From: Palsa-504 sp963818225 | GTDB lineage: Bacteria; Actinomycetota; Actinomycetes; Streptosporangiales; Streptosporangiaceae | Direction of reading: 5' to 3' | Assembly: GCA_963818225.1 (NCBI GenBank) | Contig: CAWFRO010000015.1 | Span: 394,650 to 458,649, forward strand | Length of the DNA: 64,000 nt | Shown here: in pieces, positions 37,055 to 45,432 of the stretch | Position numbering within the stretch: position 1 is the first letter of the stretch | Layout of the letters: every line of letters starts with the position of its first letter | Notes under the pieces: generated by a model | The model's input: the letters and a program-made list of their open reading frames with translations, nothing else | Told to the model about the DNA's origin: nothing | Database searches by the model: none | Translations under genes and position numbers: made by a program

Positions 37055-37106
37055 CCATCCGACAAGAAATATTTTCTTGACAAGAAAAATCGTCGGATGG
37101 CAGACT
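37055..37106 (+). promoter_or_regulatory. Nested palindromic operator and leaderless promoter of the ArsR-type gene
   Basis: CCATCCGAC (37055-37063) and GTCGGATGG (37092-37100) form an outer inverted repeat. Inside it, CAAGAAA-TAT-TTTCTTG and TTCTTG-A-CAAGAA are overlapping palindromes in an AT-rich island. TTGACA (37077-37082) and CAGACT (37101-37106) are 18 bp apart. The predicted transcript starts at the ATG itself (37113), and no ribosome site is present, so the mRNA is probably leaderless. Autoregulation is the likely role. Confidence 0.65.
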
Positions 37107-37112
37107 GGGCCC

Positions 37113-37727
37113 ATGATCGACGTAGCAGTGATCGACAATCCGGCGGCGGCCGAGGCCGTCCTGGAGCCAGCCCGGGCGCGGCTGCTGGCTCAGCTGACCG
37201 AGCCGCGGTCGGCGGCCATGCTAGCCGCCGCGATCGGCCTGCCGCGGCAGAAGGTCAACTATCACCTGCGGGCGCTGGAGCGGCACGGGCTGGTGGAGCT
37301 GGTGGAGGAGCGGCGCAAGGGCAACGTGACCGAGCGGCTGCTGCAGGCGGCTGCGGCCTCGTACGTGATCTCGCCGGCCGCGCTGGCTGCGGTCGCCCCC
37401 GACCCGGCCCGCGCGCCGGACCGCCTGTCGGCCCGCTGGCTGCTGGCCCTGGCGGCGCAGCTCGTCCGCGACGTGGGTGACCTGATCACCGGTGCTACCC
37501 GCGCGCAGCGCAAGCTGGCCACGTTCGCCATGGACGGCACGGTGCGGTTCGCGTCCGCCGCCGACCGGGCCGCCTTCATCGCCGAGCTCATGCAGGCGGT
37601 GACCTCGCTGGTGGCCAAGTACCACGACGAGCAGGCCGAAGGCGGACGCGAGCATCATCTCGTGGTCGCCGTCCATCCGAGCGTCTCGGCCCGGCCGGAC
37701 GCCGCAGTCCAGGAAGCGGGATCCTGA
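37113..37727 (+). CDS. ArsR-family winged-helix transcriptional regulator
   Basis: A 204-residue regulator. The winged-helix DNA-binding domain (about residues 10-85) includes ARLLAQLTEPRSAAMLAAAI and the recognition helix PRQKVNYHLRALERHGLVEL, then the wing EERRKGNVTERLLQ. The longer C-terminal half is probably an effector or dimer region; no metal-binding Cys pair is seen. The stop overlaps the SRPBCC start. This ArsR plus SRPBCC pairing is a common actinobacterial two-gene module. Confidence 0.88.
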   Translation: MIDVAVIDNPAAAEAVLEPARARLLAQLTEPRSAAMLAAAIGLPRQKVNYHLRALERHGLVELVEERRKGNVTERLLQAAAASYVISPAALAAVAPDPARAPDRLSARWLLALAAQLVRDVGDLITGATRAQRKLATFAMDGTVRFASAADRAAFIAELMQAVTSLVAKYHDEQAEGGREHHLVVAVHPSVSARPDAAVQEAGS

Positions 37728-38471
37728 TGGGCCATCAGTTCGCGCAGCACCATGAGGCCGAAGTCCCGGCCAGCCCGGAGGAAGTCTGGGCCGCGATCGC
37801 GACCGGCCCGGGCATCGACTCGTGGTTCATGGGCCGCAACGAGGTCGAACCGGGAGACGGCGGCGCCGTCCGCACCGCGTTCGGCGAGTACACGCCCGAG
37901 CTGCCGATCACCGGCTGGGATCCGGCTCGCCGGCTCGCCTACGGCGGCGGCCAGGCGCCGGACGGCCGGTTCATCGCGCAGGAGTTCCTGATCGAGGGGC
38001 GCGCGGGCGGCAGCACCGTCCTGCGCGTCGTTACCAGTGGCTTCCTGCCCGGCGAGGACTGGGCGGAGGAGTTCGAGGCCATGACGCTAGGCGGCGAGCT
38101 GTACTTCCGCACCCTGGTCGAGTACCTGACGCACTTCACCGGCCGGTTCGCGGTGCCGGTCACCGCGTTCGGGCCGCCGGGCACCAGCTGGTCCCGCGAT
38201 CGGCCGCTGCTCTGCCGTGCGCTCGGCCTGGCCGAGCAGCCCGAGCCTGGCGACCCGGTGCGGTTCACCGATGAGATCGCGTGTCCCGGACGGCGTCGTG
38301 TACTTCGTGAACGCGCACGCCATCGGCGTGCGCACCCCGGACGCGCTGTACCGGTTCATGCGCGGCTTCGCCAAGCCAGTGGTCGCGGCCCACCACCTGT
38401 TCGGCCCGGGCGCCGAACCCGACCAAGCCCGCCAGGCCTGGGAAGCCTGGCTCAGCCGGACGCTGGCCTGA
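37727..38471 (+). pseudogene. SRPBCC/AHSA1-like domain protein, one frameshift
   Basis: START/SRPBCC ligand-binding fold protein (EAEVPASPEEVWAAIATGPG, then a domain to VVTSGFLPGEDWAEEFEAM). The start matches ATG 37727. Near 38275 the frame turns into basic CPGRRRVLRER, while one base away VPDGVVYFVNAHAIGVRTPD continues to the natural stop at 38471. Joined, the product is about 248 residues. It follows the ArsR gene, consistent with a co-regulated pair. The ligand is unknown. Confidence 0.82.
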
Positions 38472-38507
38472 GCGTCAGCGCACCTGTCACTTACGGGAGG
38501 ACCCGAG

Positions 38508-39309
38508 ATGAGCACCGTTCGCTCCGCAGACGGAACCACCATCGCCTACACCCGGGCCGGCCAGGGACCGCCGCTGATCCTGGTCGACGGCGCGCTGTGC
38601 AGCCGGTCGTTCGGCCCGATGCCCAAGCTCGCCGAGCAGCTGGCCGCGCATTTCACCGTGTACACCTACGACCGCCGCGGCCGCGGCGCCAGCAGCGACA
38701 CCAAGCCCTACGCGCCGGACCGCGAAGTCGAAGACATCGAGGCGCTGGTCGCCGTGGCCGGCGACACCGTGTTCGTGCACGGCACCTCGTCCGGCGCGGC
38801 TCTGGCCCTGGAGGCGGCCAAGCATATCCGTGCCATCGCCAGGCTGGCCCTGTACGAGCCGCCCTTCATCGTCGACGGCTCCCGGACCGCCGATGCCGGC
38901 GGACTGGCTGCCCCGGCTGGAACAGCTGGTGGCTGACAACCGGCCGGGCGACGCGGTCAAGATGTTCATGCGGTTCGTCGGCGCCCCGGCGGTCTTCACC
39001 GCGGTCATGCCGATCACTCCCGTCTGGGGCAAGCTCAAGGCGGCCGCGCCGACCCTGCCGTACGACCTTACGATCATGCACGACCATCAGCAGGGAACGC
39101 CGCTGACTCCGGGGGAGTGGGCCGCGGTCAAGGCGCCGGTGCTGGTCGCGGCCGGCGGCAAGAGCCCGGCCTGGATGGCCAACGGGACGCGTGCGCTGGC
39201 CGCCGCCCTCCCCGACGCGACCTACCGCACCCTGCCCGGCCAGAACCACATGGTCAAAGCTCACGCCATCGCCCCCGTGCTGACCGAGTTCTTCAGCACC
39301 CAGGACTAA
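38508..39309 (+). pseudogene. Alpha/beta hydrolase, one frameshift
   Basis: An alpha/beta-hydrolase fold protein (DGTTIAYTRAGQGPPLILV, YDRRGRGASSDTKPY). The nucleophile elbow is VHGTSSGAAL, and the catalytic-His region is GQNHMVKAHA near the C-terminus. The frame breaks at about 38885. FIVDGSR should continue as PPMPADWLPRLEQLVADNRP but the first frame runs into TADAGGLAAP. Joined, about 266 residues. GGGAGG lies upstream of ATG 38508. It belongs to the ArsR cluster; the substrate is unknown. Confidence 0.83.
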
Positions 39310-39325
39310 GGAAGAAGACACAACG

Positions 39326-39865
39326 ATGCGACAGATAGCGGCGGGCCTGTTCATCTCGCTCGACGGCGTGATCGAGGCACCGGAGAAGTGGACCGGGCCG
39401 TACTTCAACGACCAGGTCGGGCAGGCCGTGGGAGCACTGATGGCCGGGAACGACGCCATGCTGCTCGGCCGGGTGACCTACGAGGGATTCGCCGCCGCCT
39501 TCGGCGGCCAGTCCGGTGGCATGGCCGACCAGATGAACAGCACGCCTAAATATGTGGTGTCCAGCACGCTCGCCTCGGCCAGCTGGCAGAACTCCACGCT
39601 GATCAACGGTGACGTCGCCGCCCGCATCAGCGAGCTGAAGCGGCAGCCGGGCCAGAACATCGGCATGAGCGGCAGCTCCTCCCTGGTCAGCTGGCTGCTG
39701 CGGCACGGCCTGCTCGACCGGCTGGACCTGCTGGTCTTCCCGGTCGTGCTGGGCGGGGGCAAGCGCCTGTTCAGCGAGCTGGACGGGCAGCTGCCGCTCA
39801 CGCTGGCCGGCTCGCAGGCGTTCGGCACTGGCGTCGTGCAGCTGACCTACACCCCGGCCAGCTGA
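39326..39865 (+). CDS. Dihydrofolate reductase/RibD C-terminal domain family protein
   Basis: A 179-residue RibD-C-type reductase (QIAAGLFISLDGVIEAPEKW, AMLLGRVTYEGFAAAF, GMSGSSSLVSWLLRHGLLD, VVLGGGKRLFSEL). Such stand-alone proteins are NADPH-dependent oxidoreductases of unclear substrate; they are not the folate enzyme itself. ATG 39326 follows AAGGAAGAAG. It is last in the ArsR-led group and precedes a hairpin. Confidence 0.88.
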   Translation: MRQIAAGLFISLDGVIEAPEKWTGPYFNDQVGQAVGALMAGNDAMLLGRVTYEGFAAAFGGQSGGMADQMNSTPKYVVSSTLASASWQNSTLINGDVAARISELKRQPGQNIGMSGSSSLVSWLLRHGLLDRLDLLVFPVVLGGGKRLFSELDGQLPLTLAGSQAFGTGVVQLTYTPAS

Positions 39866-39885
39866 CCGGACGCGGGAAAGCCGCA

Positions 39886-39914
39886 GCGGCGGTAACGGTG
39901 ACCGTTACCGCCGC
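39886..39914. terminator. Perfect 13-bp hairpin between convergent genes
   Basis: GCGGCGGTAACGG and its exact complement flank a TGA loop. It lies 20 bp after the RibD-like gene and 87 bp from the end of the opposing Nudix gene. There is no T-tract, so a bidirectional terminator role is inferred. Confidence 0.6.
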
Positions 39915-40001
39915 CGCCGTGCCGGGAAGTTGGCCGTCCCCGTATGCGGAGCAGGTATCGCCCCCGGCCGGGCTCGGCTGGCCAGCCGGTGCCGTGGCGG
40001 G

Positions 40002-40562
40002 TCAACCGCGACCCGGCCGGGCACCCGTTCTGCCTGGTGGTCCGCTGAACCGGCCGCGCCGTAAGCCAGCCTCGCCGACGCCGGGAACTGGGCGGCCATT
40101 CTCCAGGTAGACCAGGCGCGTGCGGCCGGCCGCCGCCCGGACCCGCCGCCTGATCGGGCCGCGGAGCAGGCCGAGGGCGTCGGGCAGGGCTGCGAGCCGG
40201 TACGCGGAGATCTCCTCGGGCTGCAACACGATCCCGGCCAGCACGTTCTCGGCCAGCGGGCCGCAGTCGAACAGGAACCGGATGCCGCCCGCCCGGCCGG
40301 GCTTCGGCCGGCGGAAGTCCATGCAGGCCAGCCGGCCGGTGCGCACCTCGATGCCGCACTCCTCGCGCACCTCGCGCCGGCACGCGTCCCAGGGCGTCTC
40401 CCCGTCCGCCTCCATGACGCCCCCCGGGATCGTCCAGCCGCTCTTGTACGTCGGCTTGAGGATCAGCAGCCGGCCCGCCCGGTTGAAGATGAGCGCCCCG
40501 GCCGATACCGGGATGGCCGGGAGACGCTCCTCCCCGGCGGCCGCATTACCACTGCCTGTCAT
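40002..40562 (-). CDS. Nudix hydrolase
   Basis: A 186-residue Nudix protein that cleaves a nucleoside diphosphate linked to another group. The Nudix box GX5EX7REUXEEXGU is matched by GGVMEADGETPW followed by REVREECGI. ATG 40562 is chosen because the protein then begins MTGSGNAAAGEERLPAIPVS; a longer frame upstream overlaps the next gene. The C-terminal 40 residues are Arg/Gly-rich. Substrate unknown. Confidence 0.85.
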   Translation of the reverse strand: MTGSGNAAAGEERLPAIPVSAGALIFNRAGRLLILKPTYKSGWTIPGGVMEADGETPWDACRREVREECGIEVRTGRLACMDFRRPKPGRAGGIRFLFDCGPLAENVLAGIVLQPEEISAYRLAALPDALGLLRGPIRRRVRAAAGRTRLVYLENGRPVPGVGEAGLRRGRFSGPPGRTGARPGRG

Positions 40563-40584
40563 GATCCCCGGACTCCGGAATGCC

Positions 40585-40926
40585 TCAAGCCGGGCGGTCT
40601 TTCTTGGGCAGCTTGCTGACGATAGCCGCATAGGAGGCGTCAACGGCCTCGATGAGCTCATCGTCCGGTATGGCGCCGCCGATCCGCAGCGTGTTCCATC
40701 CCGACCGGCCGATATAAGCCATCACCGAAGCATCGTCCGGGTACCGAAGCACCCATTCGTCCGCGGCCTCGCGGGAAGCACCGCACTTGACGCCCACCGA
40801 GGTCCCGGAGCCCAGGAACGCGAAGATCCTGGCCCCCACCTTGACCACCACGTCGCCTTCCCAGGGCTCGTCCGGCCAGGCCCCCGGTTTGGCCAGGCAG
40901 TAGGTGAGCACGTCATCCCATGTCAC
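40585..40926 (-). CDS. MmcQ/YjbR family protein
   Basis: A 113-residue cytoplasmic protein of the MmcQ/YjbR family (TWDDVLTYCLAKPGAWPDEPW, VGVKCGASREAADEW, SGWNTLRIGGAIPDDELIE). The fold resembles CyaY and some members are called DNA-binding, without a firm function. GTG 40926 is the likely start. Its end is 22 bp upstream of the Nudix start on the same strand. Confidence 0.88.
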   Translation of the reverse strand: MTWDDVLTYCLAKPGAWPDEPWEGDVVVKVGARIFAFLGSGTSVGVKCGASREAADEWVLRYPDDASVMAYIGRSGWNTLRIGGAIPDDELIEAVDASYAAIVSKLPKKDRPA

Positions 40927-40980
40927 GGCGGCCCCTCCGGCGGTCGCGAGCCCAGGCCAGGGCCACGGTAGCGCACGCGG

Positions 40981-41313
40981 TCACGAGCCGAACGTGACGG
41001 TCAGGCCGGCGACGGCTCCGGCGCGCCAGGTGATCTGCAGCGTGCCGCCCCCGCCGCCGTCCCAGGCAAAGCGGATGACGTCCAGGTCACCGTCCCGCGC
41101 GTCGCACACGCAGCTCATCGTGTCCGACGGCGGCCGCTCGGCGTACGCGCGGGTGATCGCGTCCAGTCCGATATAAGGCCCGGCCGGGACCCCCTGAAAC
41201 CGCATCACGGCGTCCGGCGCGAAGGTCGCGAGGAACGCGGCCCAGGCCTGGCTGCGGACGGCCTCATTGAACAGCCGGAAGTGCTCCTCGACGCGATCGG
41301 CCACGTCCGCCAT
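40981..41313 (-). CDS. SnoaL-like (NTF2-fold) protein
   Basis: A 110-residue small alpha+beta protein (DRVEEHFRLFNEAVRSQAWA, FAPDAVMRFQGVPAGPYIGL). This pattern marks the NTF2-like/SnoaL-like superfamily, whose members are small ligand-binding or isomerase enzymes. ATG 41313 is chosen; a much longer antisense frame in the same phase upstream is not supported. The ligand is unknown. Confidence 0.8.
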   Translation of the reverse strand: MADVADRVEEHFRLFNEAVRSQAWAAFLATFAPDAVMRFQGVPAGPYIGLDAITRAYAERPPSDTMSCVCDARDGDLDVIRFAWDGGGGGTLQITWRAGAVAGLTVTFGS

Positions 41314-41436
41314 CCTAGGCACCAGCCTGCTGTGCCGGCAGTGACAGAATCCGGCAGTGACAGAATGCTGAGTGAATCCGGGCCTGTCCAGATGGCCGCG
41401 GTGAACCAGCTGCTGGCGGCGCGGGATAGGGGTGAC

Positions 41437-42126
41437 ATGGGCCCGGTCGGCTTTGACCTGGACATGACGCTGATCGACTCCCGGTCGGCCATCCTGGCCT
41501 CCTTCACCGCGCTGGCCGAGGACACCGGTACCGCCATCGGCCTGGCGGCCGTCGACAGCCGGCTCGGGATCAAGCTGGAAGACGAGCTGTCGTTCTGGTA
41601 CCCGCCGGATCAGCGCGCCGCCGCGGCGGTGATCTACCGGCGGCACTACGTACGGCTGGCCGAGCAGCTGACGACCGTCCTGCCGGGCGCGCTCGAGGCG
41701 CTGGCGGCGGTCCGGGCCGCGGGCCAGCGCGTGGTCATCATCACGGCCAAGCACTCGGTATCGGTGCAGCCGAGCCTGAAGGCGACCGGCATCACGGCCG
41801 ACGAGGTGTTCACCTTCGTCCACGGGCCGGAGAAGGCCGCCGTGCTGCGCCGGGTGGCCGCGGCCGCCTACGTGGGCGATAGCCCGCCGGACATGGCCGC
41901 CGCCGTGGCTGCCGCCGTCCAGGCGGTCGGCGTCGCCACCGGCTCGTTCTCCCGCGACGACCTGGCCCGCGCGGGCGCCGATGTGGTGCTCGACTCGCTG
42001 GCGGCCTTCCCCGCCTGGTACCGGGCCCTCCACTCGCCGGCCGCGCCGGCCGCGCCAGACCCGCCGGCCGCGCCGGGCCACCCGGCTATCGCCGCCGCTA
42101 CCGGATACGGCAGGTGCCGCGGGTAG
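41437..42126 (+). CDS. HAD-superfamily hydrolase
   Basis: A 229-residue phosphatase-like protein. Motif I is FDLDMTLIDS, where the second Asp is followed by Met-Thr (DxDxT). Motif II is VVIITAK, and motif IV is YVGDSPPDM. ATG 41437 has AGGGG five bases upstream and begins right at the conserved motif; earlier in-frame starts are possible but lack a ribosome site. The last 259 bases overlap the end of the opposing HExxH gene. Substrate unknown; phosphoglycolate-phosphatase-like enzymes have this shape. Confidence 0.82.
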   Translation: MGPVGFDLDMTLIDSRSAILASFTALAEDTGTAIGLAAVDSRLGIKLEDELSFWYPPDQRAAAAVIYRRHYVRLAEQLTTVLPGALEALAAVRAAGQRVVIITAKHSVSVQPSLKATGITADEVFTFVHGPEKAAVLRRVAAAAYVGDSPPDMAAAVAAAVQAVGVATGSFSRDDLARAGADVVLDSLAAFPAWYRALHSPAAPAAPDPPAAPGHPAIAAATGYGRCRG

Positions 42127-42662
42127 ACGAGCAGGGCCCGGGCCACCTCCCTGATCCGCGGCCGCAGCGGGGTCAGCGCCTGCTCGCAGTACCGCCACGC
42201 TGCGGCCTCGTCCTCGCCGAAACGGGCCCGCATGCCGCGCCGGAACCGCCGCGCGTCGCCCCCGTCGTCGCGCCAGGCCGCCAGCCAGGCGCTCAGCTGG
42301 TCGTCATCGGCCGGCCGTGACCAGTCCCGCAGCTGCTCGGCGATCTGGCCTGCCGCGTCGACGACGAACCCCTCCTCGCCTCCGCCGGTCACGCCGTGCA
42401 CCCGCCCCTGGCTGTCACGGCCGTGCCGGATGCTGGCCGAGCTGAACTGCGCCCCGATGGCCAGCGCGGCGACCACGTGCCCGGCCTCGTGCCAGGCCGT
42501 CTGCACCGCCGCCGCCCGCGCGGGTGCGTAGCTGGCCGCGGCGCCCCGGTCATACCGCTGCCTGATCCACGCTTCGTGCACGATTGACTCGTCGTCGTAG
42601 CGCACCAGCCGGCTGAGCTCGGCCCGGACCTGAGCCAGGAGCCGCGATGAGGCGGGCGTCAT
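41868..42662 (-). CDS. HExxH (zincin-like) protein with antisense-overlapping 3' end
   Basis: A 264-residue protein with a metalloprotease-type HEAGH motif (QTAWHEAGHVVAALAIGAQF). The following region (GFVVDAAGQIAEQLRD) resembles the M41/FtsH protease domain without the AAA part. It is helical, with no clear membrane segment. From about residue 175 the frame reads antisense to the HAD gene, ending in low-complexity Ala/Ser/Thr. A true end near the LPYPVAAAIAGW segment would need a stop that is not present. ATG 42662 overlaps the VOC-gene stop. Confidence 0.65.
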   Translation of the reverse strand: MTPASSRLLAQVRAELSRLVRYDDESIVHEAWIRQRYDRGAAASYAPARAAAVQTAWHEAGHVVAALAIGAQFSSASIRHGRDSQGRVHGVTGGGEEGFVVDAAGQIAEQLRDWSRPADDDQLSAWLAAWRDDGGDARRFRRGMRARFGEDEAAAWRYCEQALTPLRPRIREVARALLVYPRHLPYPVAAAIAGWPGAAGGSGAAGAAGEWRARYQAGKAASESSTTSAPARARSSRENEPVATPTAWTAAATAAAMSGGLSPT

Positions 42663-43027
42663 CGCGGCGACAGCACGCAGAACTCGCTGCCCTCGGGGTC
42701 GGCCAGCACCGTCCAGGGCACGTCCCGCTGGCCGATGTCGGCGGGTTCCGCGCCCAGGCCGGGCAGCCGCTCGACCTCGGCCGCCTGGTGCGCGCCGGAC
42801 TGGGTGGCCAGGTCCGGGTGGACCCGGTTCGGCCCGGTCTTGGCCTCCGGCGCCGGGACGAACAGCAGCGGCAGCGCGGCCGGGGCGGGGTAGCGGTAGC
42901 CCGGCGGCGACACGCCGATCTCCCCGCCGTCGGCGCCGAACTCCCAGCGCAGGGCGGCCGCCCAGAACCGGGTCCGCCGCGCGGGCTGGACCGCATCGAT
43001 GACCAGGTGCACGAGGCGAGTTGGCAC
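42659..43027 (-). CDS. VOC-family (glyoxalase-like) protein
   Basis: A 122-residue single betaalphabetabetabeta-type protein (RLVHLVIDAVQPARRTRFWA, VPWTVLADPEGSEFCVLSPR). The C-terminal DPEGSEFCV pattern is typical of small glyoxalase/bleomycin-resistance-like proteins. GTG 43027 has a GGCAGG-like site upstream. The stop overlaps the next gene by ATGA, so the VOC and HExxH genes are coupled. Function not determined. Confidence 0.82.
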   Translation of the reverse strand: MPTRLVHLVIDAVQPARRTRFWAAALRWEFGADGGEIGVSPPGYRYPAPAALPLLFVPAPEAKTGPNRVHPDLATQSGAHQAAEVERLPGLGAEPADIGQRDVPWTVLADPEGSEFCVLSPR

Positions 43028-43077
43028 CCCGACAGCCTGCCACCGCCCCGGCCGCCGGGCAAGCAAGCCGCGGCGGG

Positions 43078-43605
43078 TCAGCCCAGCACGGCCGTGACCG
43101 CCGCCACGGCCTCGGCTGGAGCGCCCGGCCGCCCGGTATCCACCTCGATCAGCGCCCCGCCGAGCCGCAACGGGGTCACCGTGGCCGCGAGCGAGGCTAC
43201 ATAGGCCGCGGAGCCGGCCCCGGCCGGATTGATCATGTCCCGGTGGATGCGGTGCCGCCCCGCGTCGTGCCGCGCCAGCGACCGGGAAGCGGCCAGCTCC
43301 GGGTCGCAGCGGCAGAACACCTCGACCGCGCCAGCGAACTCCGTCACGGCCCGCTCCCGCCGCGCTCCGCGCCACCAGCCTTCGGCCACCGCGTCGGGGA
43401 AGTCCGCGGCCAGCCGGAACACCACCTCCGCCGCGGCGTCCCCCAGCCGGTTCGACCAGTCCTCGTCGCCCAGTCCCAGGACGTCGGCCAGTGCCTCCTT
43501 GACCGGATCCAGCGACAGCACGCCGAACCGCGCCGCGGCCCCCACCGCGCGGGCGATCGTGGACTTGCCGGTGCCCGGCGCGCCCGAGATGACGACGAGG
43601 GTCAA
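43078..43605 (-). CDS. P-loop AAA/kinase-like protein
   Basis: A 175-residue nucleotide-binding protein with Walker A GAPGTGKSTIA and a zeta-toxin/chloramphenicol-phosphotransferase-like layout (SLDPVKEALADVLGL, FCRCDPELAASRSLARHDAG). It probably phosphorylates a small molecule. TTG 43605 is the start because upstream codons belong to the DUF1707 stop. It lies four bases downstream of that gene. Substrate unknown. Confidence 0.75.
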   Translation of the reverse strand: MTLVVISGAPGTGKSTIARAVGAAARFGVLSLDPVKEALADVLGLGDEDWSNRLGDAAAEVVFRLAADFPDAVAEGWWRGARRERAVTEFAGAVEVFCRCDPELAASRSLARHDAGRHRIHRDMINPAGAGSAAYVASLAATVTPLRLGGALIEVDTGRPGAPAEAVAAVTAVLG

Positions 43606-43609
43606 CGGC

Positions 43610-44251
43610 TCAGCCCGCCGTGATCTCGTACGGCCTCGGCTGCCTGGTCAGCCACTGCCAGAATGTCCGGAGCGGCGGGCGGGCGACGAGATGACCGCTG
43701 CCGACCCGGCCCGAGACCTCGATCCGCAGCACCTCGGGCACGTCGTCACCCCACGGCGCCCGGACCCTCACCTGACCGCTGCGCACCGCCACGTCGTCGG
43801 TGTCCACCACCACGCCGGGCCGGGTGACGAGGATGACATGACCGCTGCGTACGTCCACCTCGAGCTGCAGCGACGGCTGGGTGATGACGGCCTCGGTGAA
43901 GTCCAGCTTCAGGTGACCGCTGCGGATCCGCGCCTGGATCCGCTGCGGCACCACCCACCGGCCCTCCCGTTTGGTGTGCCCGCTGCCGGTGTCGATGCGC
44001 ACGACCTCCTTGGCCCGGGGCGCCGGCGCGGGGACCGCGGACCCGGCGGCGGGCAGATCGGCGACCAGCCCGGCCAGCTCGCCGTACGTCCGCGCGGTCA
44101 GGGCCAGCTCCAGGCGCTGGTCGAGTTCCTCCGCGGTCAGCCGCCCGTCTCCCGCCGACACCCGCAGCAGCTCGACCACCCGGTCCCGGTCCTGGTGCGA
44201 GGCGCGCAGCTCACTGCGGGCCACCTCATGGCCCGGCTCGGAATCCGCCAT
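43610..44251 (-). CDS. DUF1707 domain protein
   Basis: A 213-residue protein with the N-terminal DUF1707 SHOCT-like motif (SHQDRDRVVELLRVSAGDGR, TAEELDQRLELALTARTYGEL). A beta-rich DUF4097-like C-terminal region follows, with repeated SGHxx strands. No membrane helix is seen. Such proteins are common and uncharacterised in actinomycetes. ATG 44251 is chosen; upstream frame is basic and unsupported. The P-loop gene follows. Confidence 0.82.
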   Translation of the reverse strand: MADSEPGHEVARSELRASHQDRDRVVELLRVSAGDGRLTAEELDQRLELALTARTYGELAGLVADLPAAGSAVPAPAPRAKEVVRIDTGSGHTKREGRWVVPQRIQARIRSGHLKLDFTEAVITQPSLQLEVDVRSGHVILVTRPGVVVDTDDVAVRSGQVRVRAPWGDDVPEVLRIEVSGRVGSGHLVARPPLRTFWQWLTRQPRPYEITAG

Positions 44252-44324
44252 GGGAAAACCATAAACCGCGCCGGCCGGCCCCGCGCGCCGCTGATCCCGC
44301 CCCCGCTCCTCCCGCCGCTCGATA

Positions 44325-44344
44325 TGCCGAACGGCCCGTGGTGC
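44325..44344. repeat. Copy B of the 20-bp interspersed sequence (one mismatch)
   Basis: TGCCGAACGGCCCGTGGTGC, identical to copies A and C except at one position, lies in the divergent gap between the DUF1707 gene and the ABC exporter. Confidence 0.7.
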
Positions 44345-44412
44345 CCGCCCCGTGCCCCCCTGCCTGCGGCTCCGGCCAGGCGCGTCGGACCGGTGCATCG
44401 CCGCTCAATCCG

Positions 44413-44418
44413 TATACT
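44413..44418 (+). promoter_or_regulatory. Candidate -10 of a leaderless ABC-exporter mRNA
   Basis: TATACT lies eight bases before the ATG (44427), so transcription would start at or within a base or two of the start codon. No ribosome site is present. A clear -35 is not visible. Confidence 0.5.
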
Positions 44419-44426
44419 TACGGGTA

Positions 44427-45401
44427 ATGACTGACATGCGCGTCACATTCGAGCGCAGCGCCGCCGAGGCCGCGGTAACCGAAAGCCTCGCGGTGCAGGT
44501 ATGCGACCTGCGGATGAGTTACGGCTCGACCGAAGTGCTGCGCGGCGTGGACTTCGGCGTCCGCTACGGCGAGGTGTTCTGCCTGCTCGGCCCGAACGGC
44601 GCCGGGAAGACCACCACCCTGGAGATCCTCGAGGGCTTCCGGACGCCGACCGGCGGCACGGTCCGCGTCCTGGGCCTCGACCCGGTGACGCAGTCGGGCA
44701 AGCTCCGCGAGCGGGCCGGGATGGTCCTGCAGGAGTGCGGCTTCCCCCGGCAGGCCCGGGTGGCCGAGCTCATCGACACCTGGCGCAGCTACTATCCCGA
44801 CCCGCTCCCGCTCGGCGAGCTCCTGGAGCTCGTGGAGCTCACTGAGAAGCGGCGCACCCAGGTCCGCAAGCTGTCGGGCGGCCAGCGGCGCCGCCTGGAC
44901 TTCGCGCTGGCTTTGGCGGGCCGTCCGGACCTGGTGTTCCTCGACGAGCCCACCACCGGGTTCGACCCCGAGGCGCGGCGGCGCTGCTGGGCGGCGATCG
45001 AGAACCTCCGCCGGCTGGGCACGACCATCGTCCTCACCACCCACTACCTGGATGAGGCCGAACGGCTGGCCGACCGGATCGCCATCTTGCGGGCCGGCCG
45101 GATCGAGCTCACCGGGACCACCGGCGAGGTCGCCGGGCTGGCCGGCCTGGCCACCCGGATCTCCTTCACCGCCCCGGCGGCCCTGCGCCGCGGCCAGGTC
45201 ACTCCGCCCGCGGGGATCGAGCTGGCCGTCCGCGGGCCCGAGGCGGTCTGCCACACCGACAACGCCGCAATGACGCTGCGTCGGCTGCTCGACTGGGCGC
45301 TGGAGAACCATCTGGGGGACCTGGACGGCCTGGCCGTCACGGCGCCCAGCCTGGAAGACACCTACCTGCAGCTCACCGGGACCATCCCGGATCCGGTTTG
45401 A
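44427..45401 (+). CDS. ABC transporter ATP-binding protein (ABC-2 exporter)
   Basis: A 324-residue ATPase. Walker A is GPNGAGKTTTLE, the signature is LSGGQRRRLDFA, Walker B is DLVFLDEPTTGFDP, and the H-loop is LTTHYLDEAE. A C-terminal regulatory extension follows, typical of DrrA-like drug or lipid exporters. It pairs with the permease gene 31 bp downstream. The cargo is unknown. ATG 44427 directly follows the -10 element. Confidence 0.92.
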   Translation: MTDMRVTFERSAAEAAVTESLAVQVCDLRMSYGSTEVLRGVDFGVRYGEVFCLLGPNGAGKTTTLEILEGFRTPTGGTVRVLGLDPVTQSGKLRERAGMVLQECGFPRQARVAELIDTWRSYYPDPLPLGELLELVELTEKRRTQVRKLSGGQRRRLDFALALAGRPDLVFLDEPTTGFDPEARRRCWAAIENLRRLGTTIVLTTHYLDEAERLADRIAILRAGRIELTGTTGEVAGLAGLATRISFTAPAALRRGQVTPPAGIELAVRGPEAVCHTDNAAMTLRRLLDWALENHLGDLDGLAVTAPSLEDTYLQLTGTIPDPV

Positions 45402-45432
45402 CCGGGACCAGACGAGCCGACGGAGATCACCC

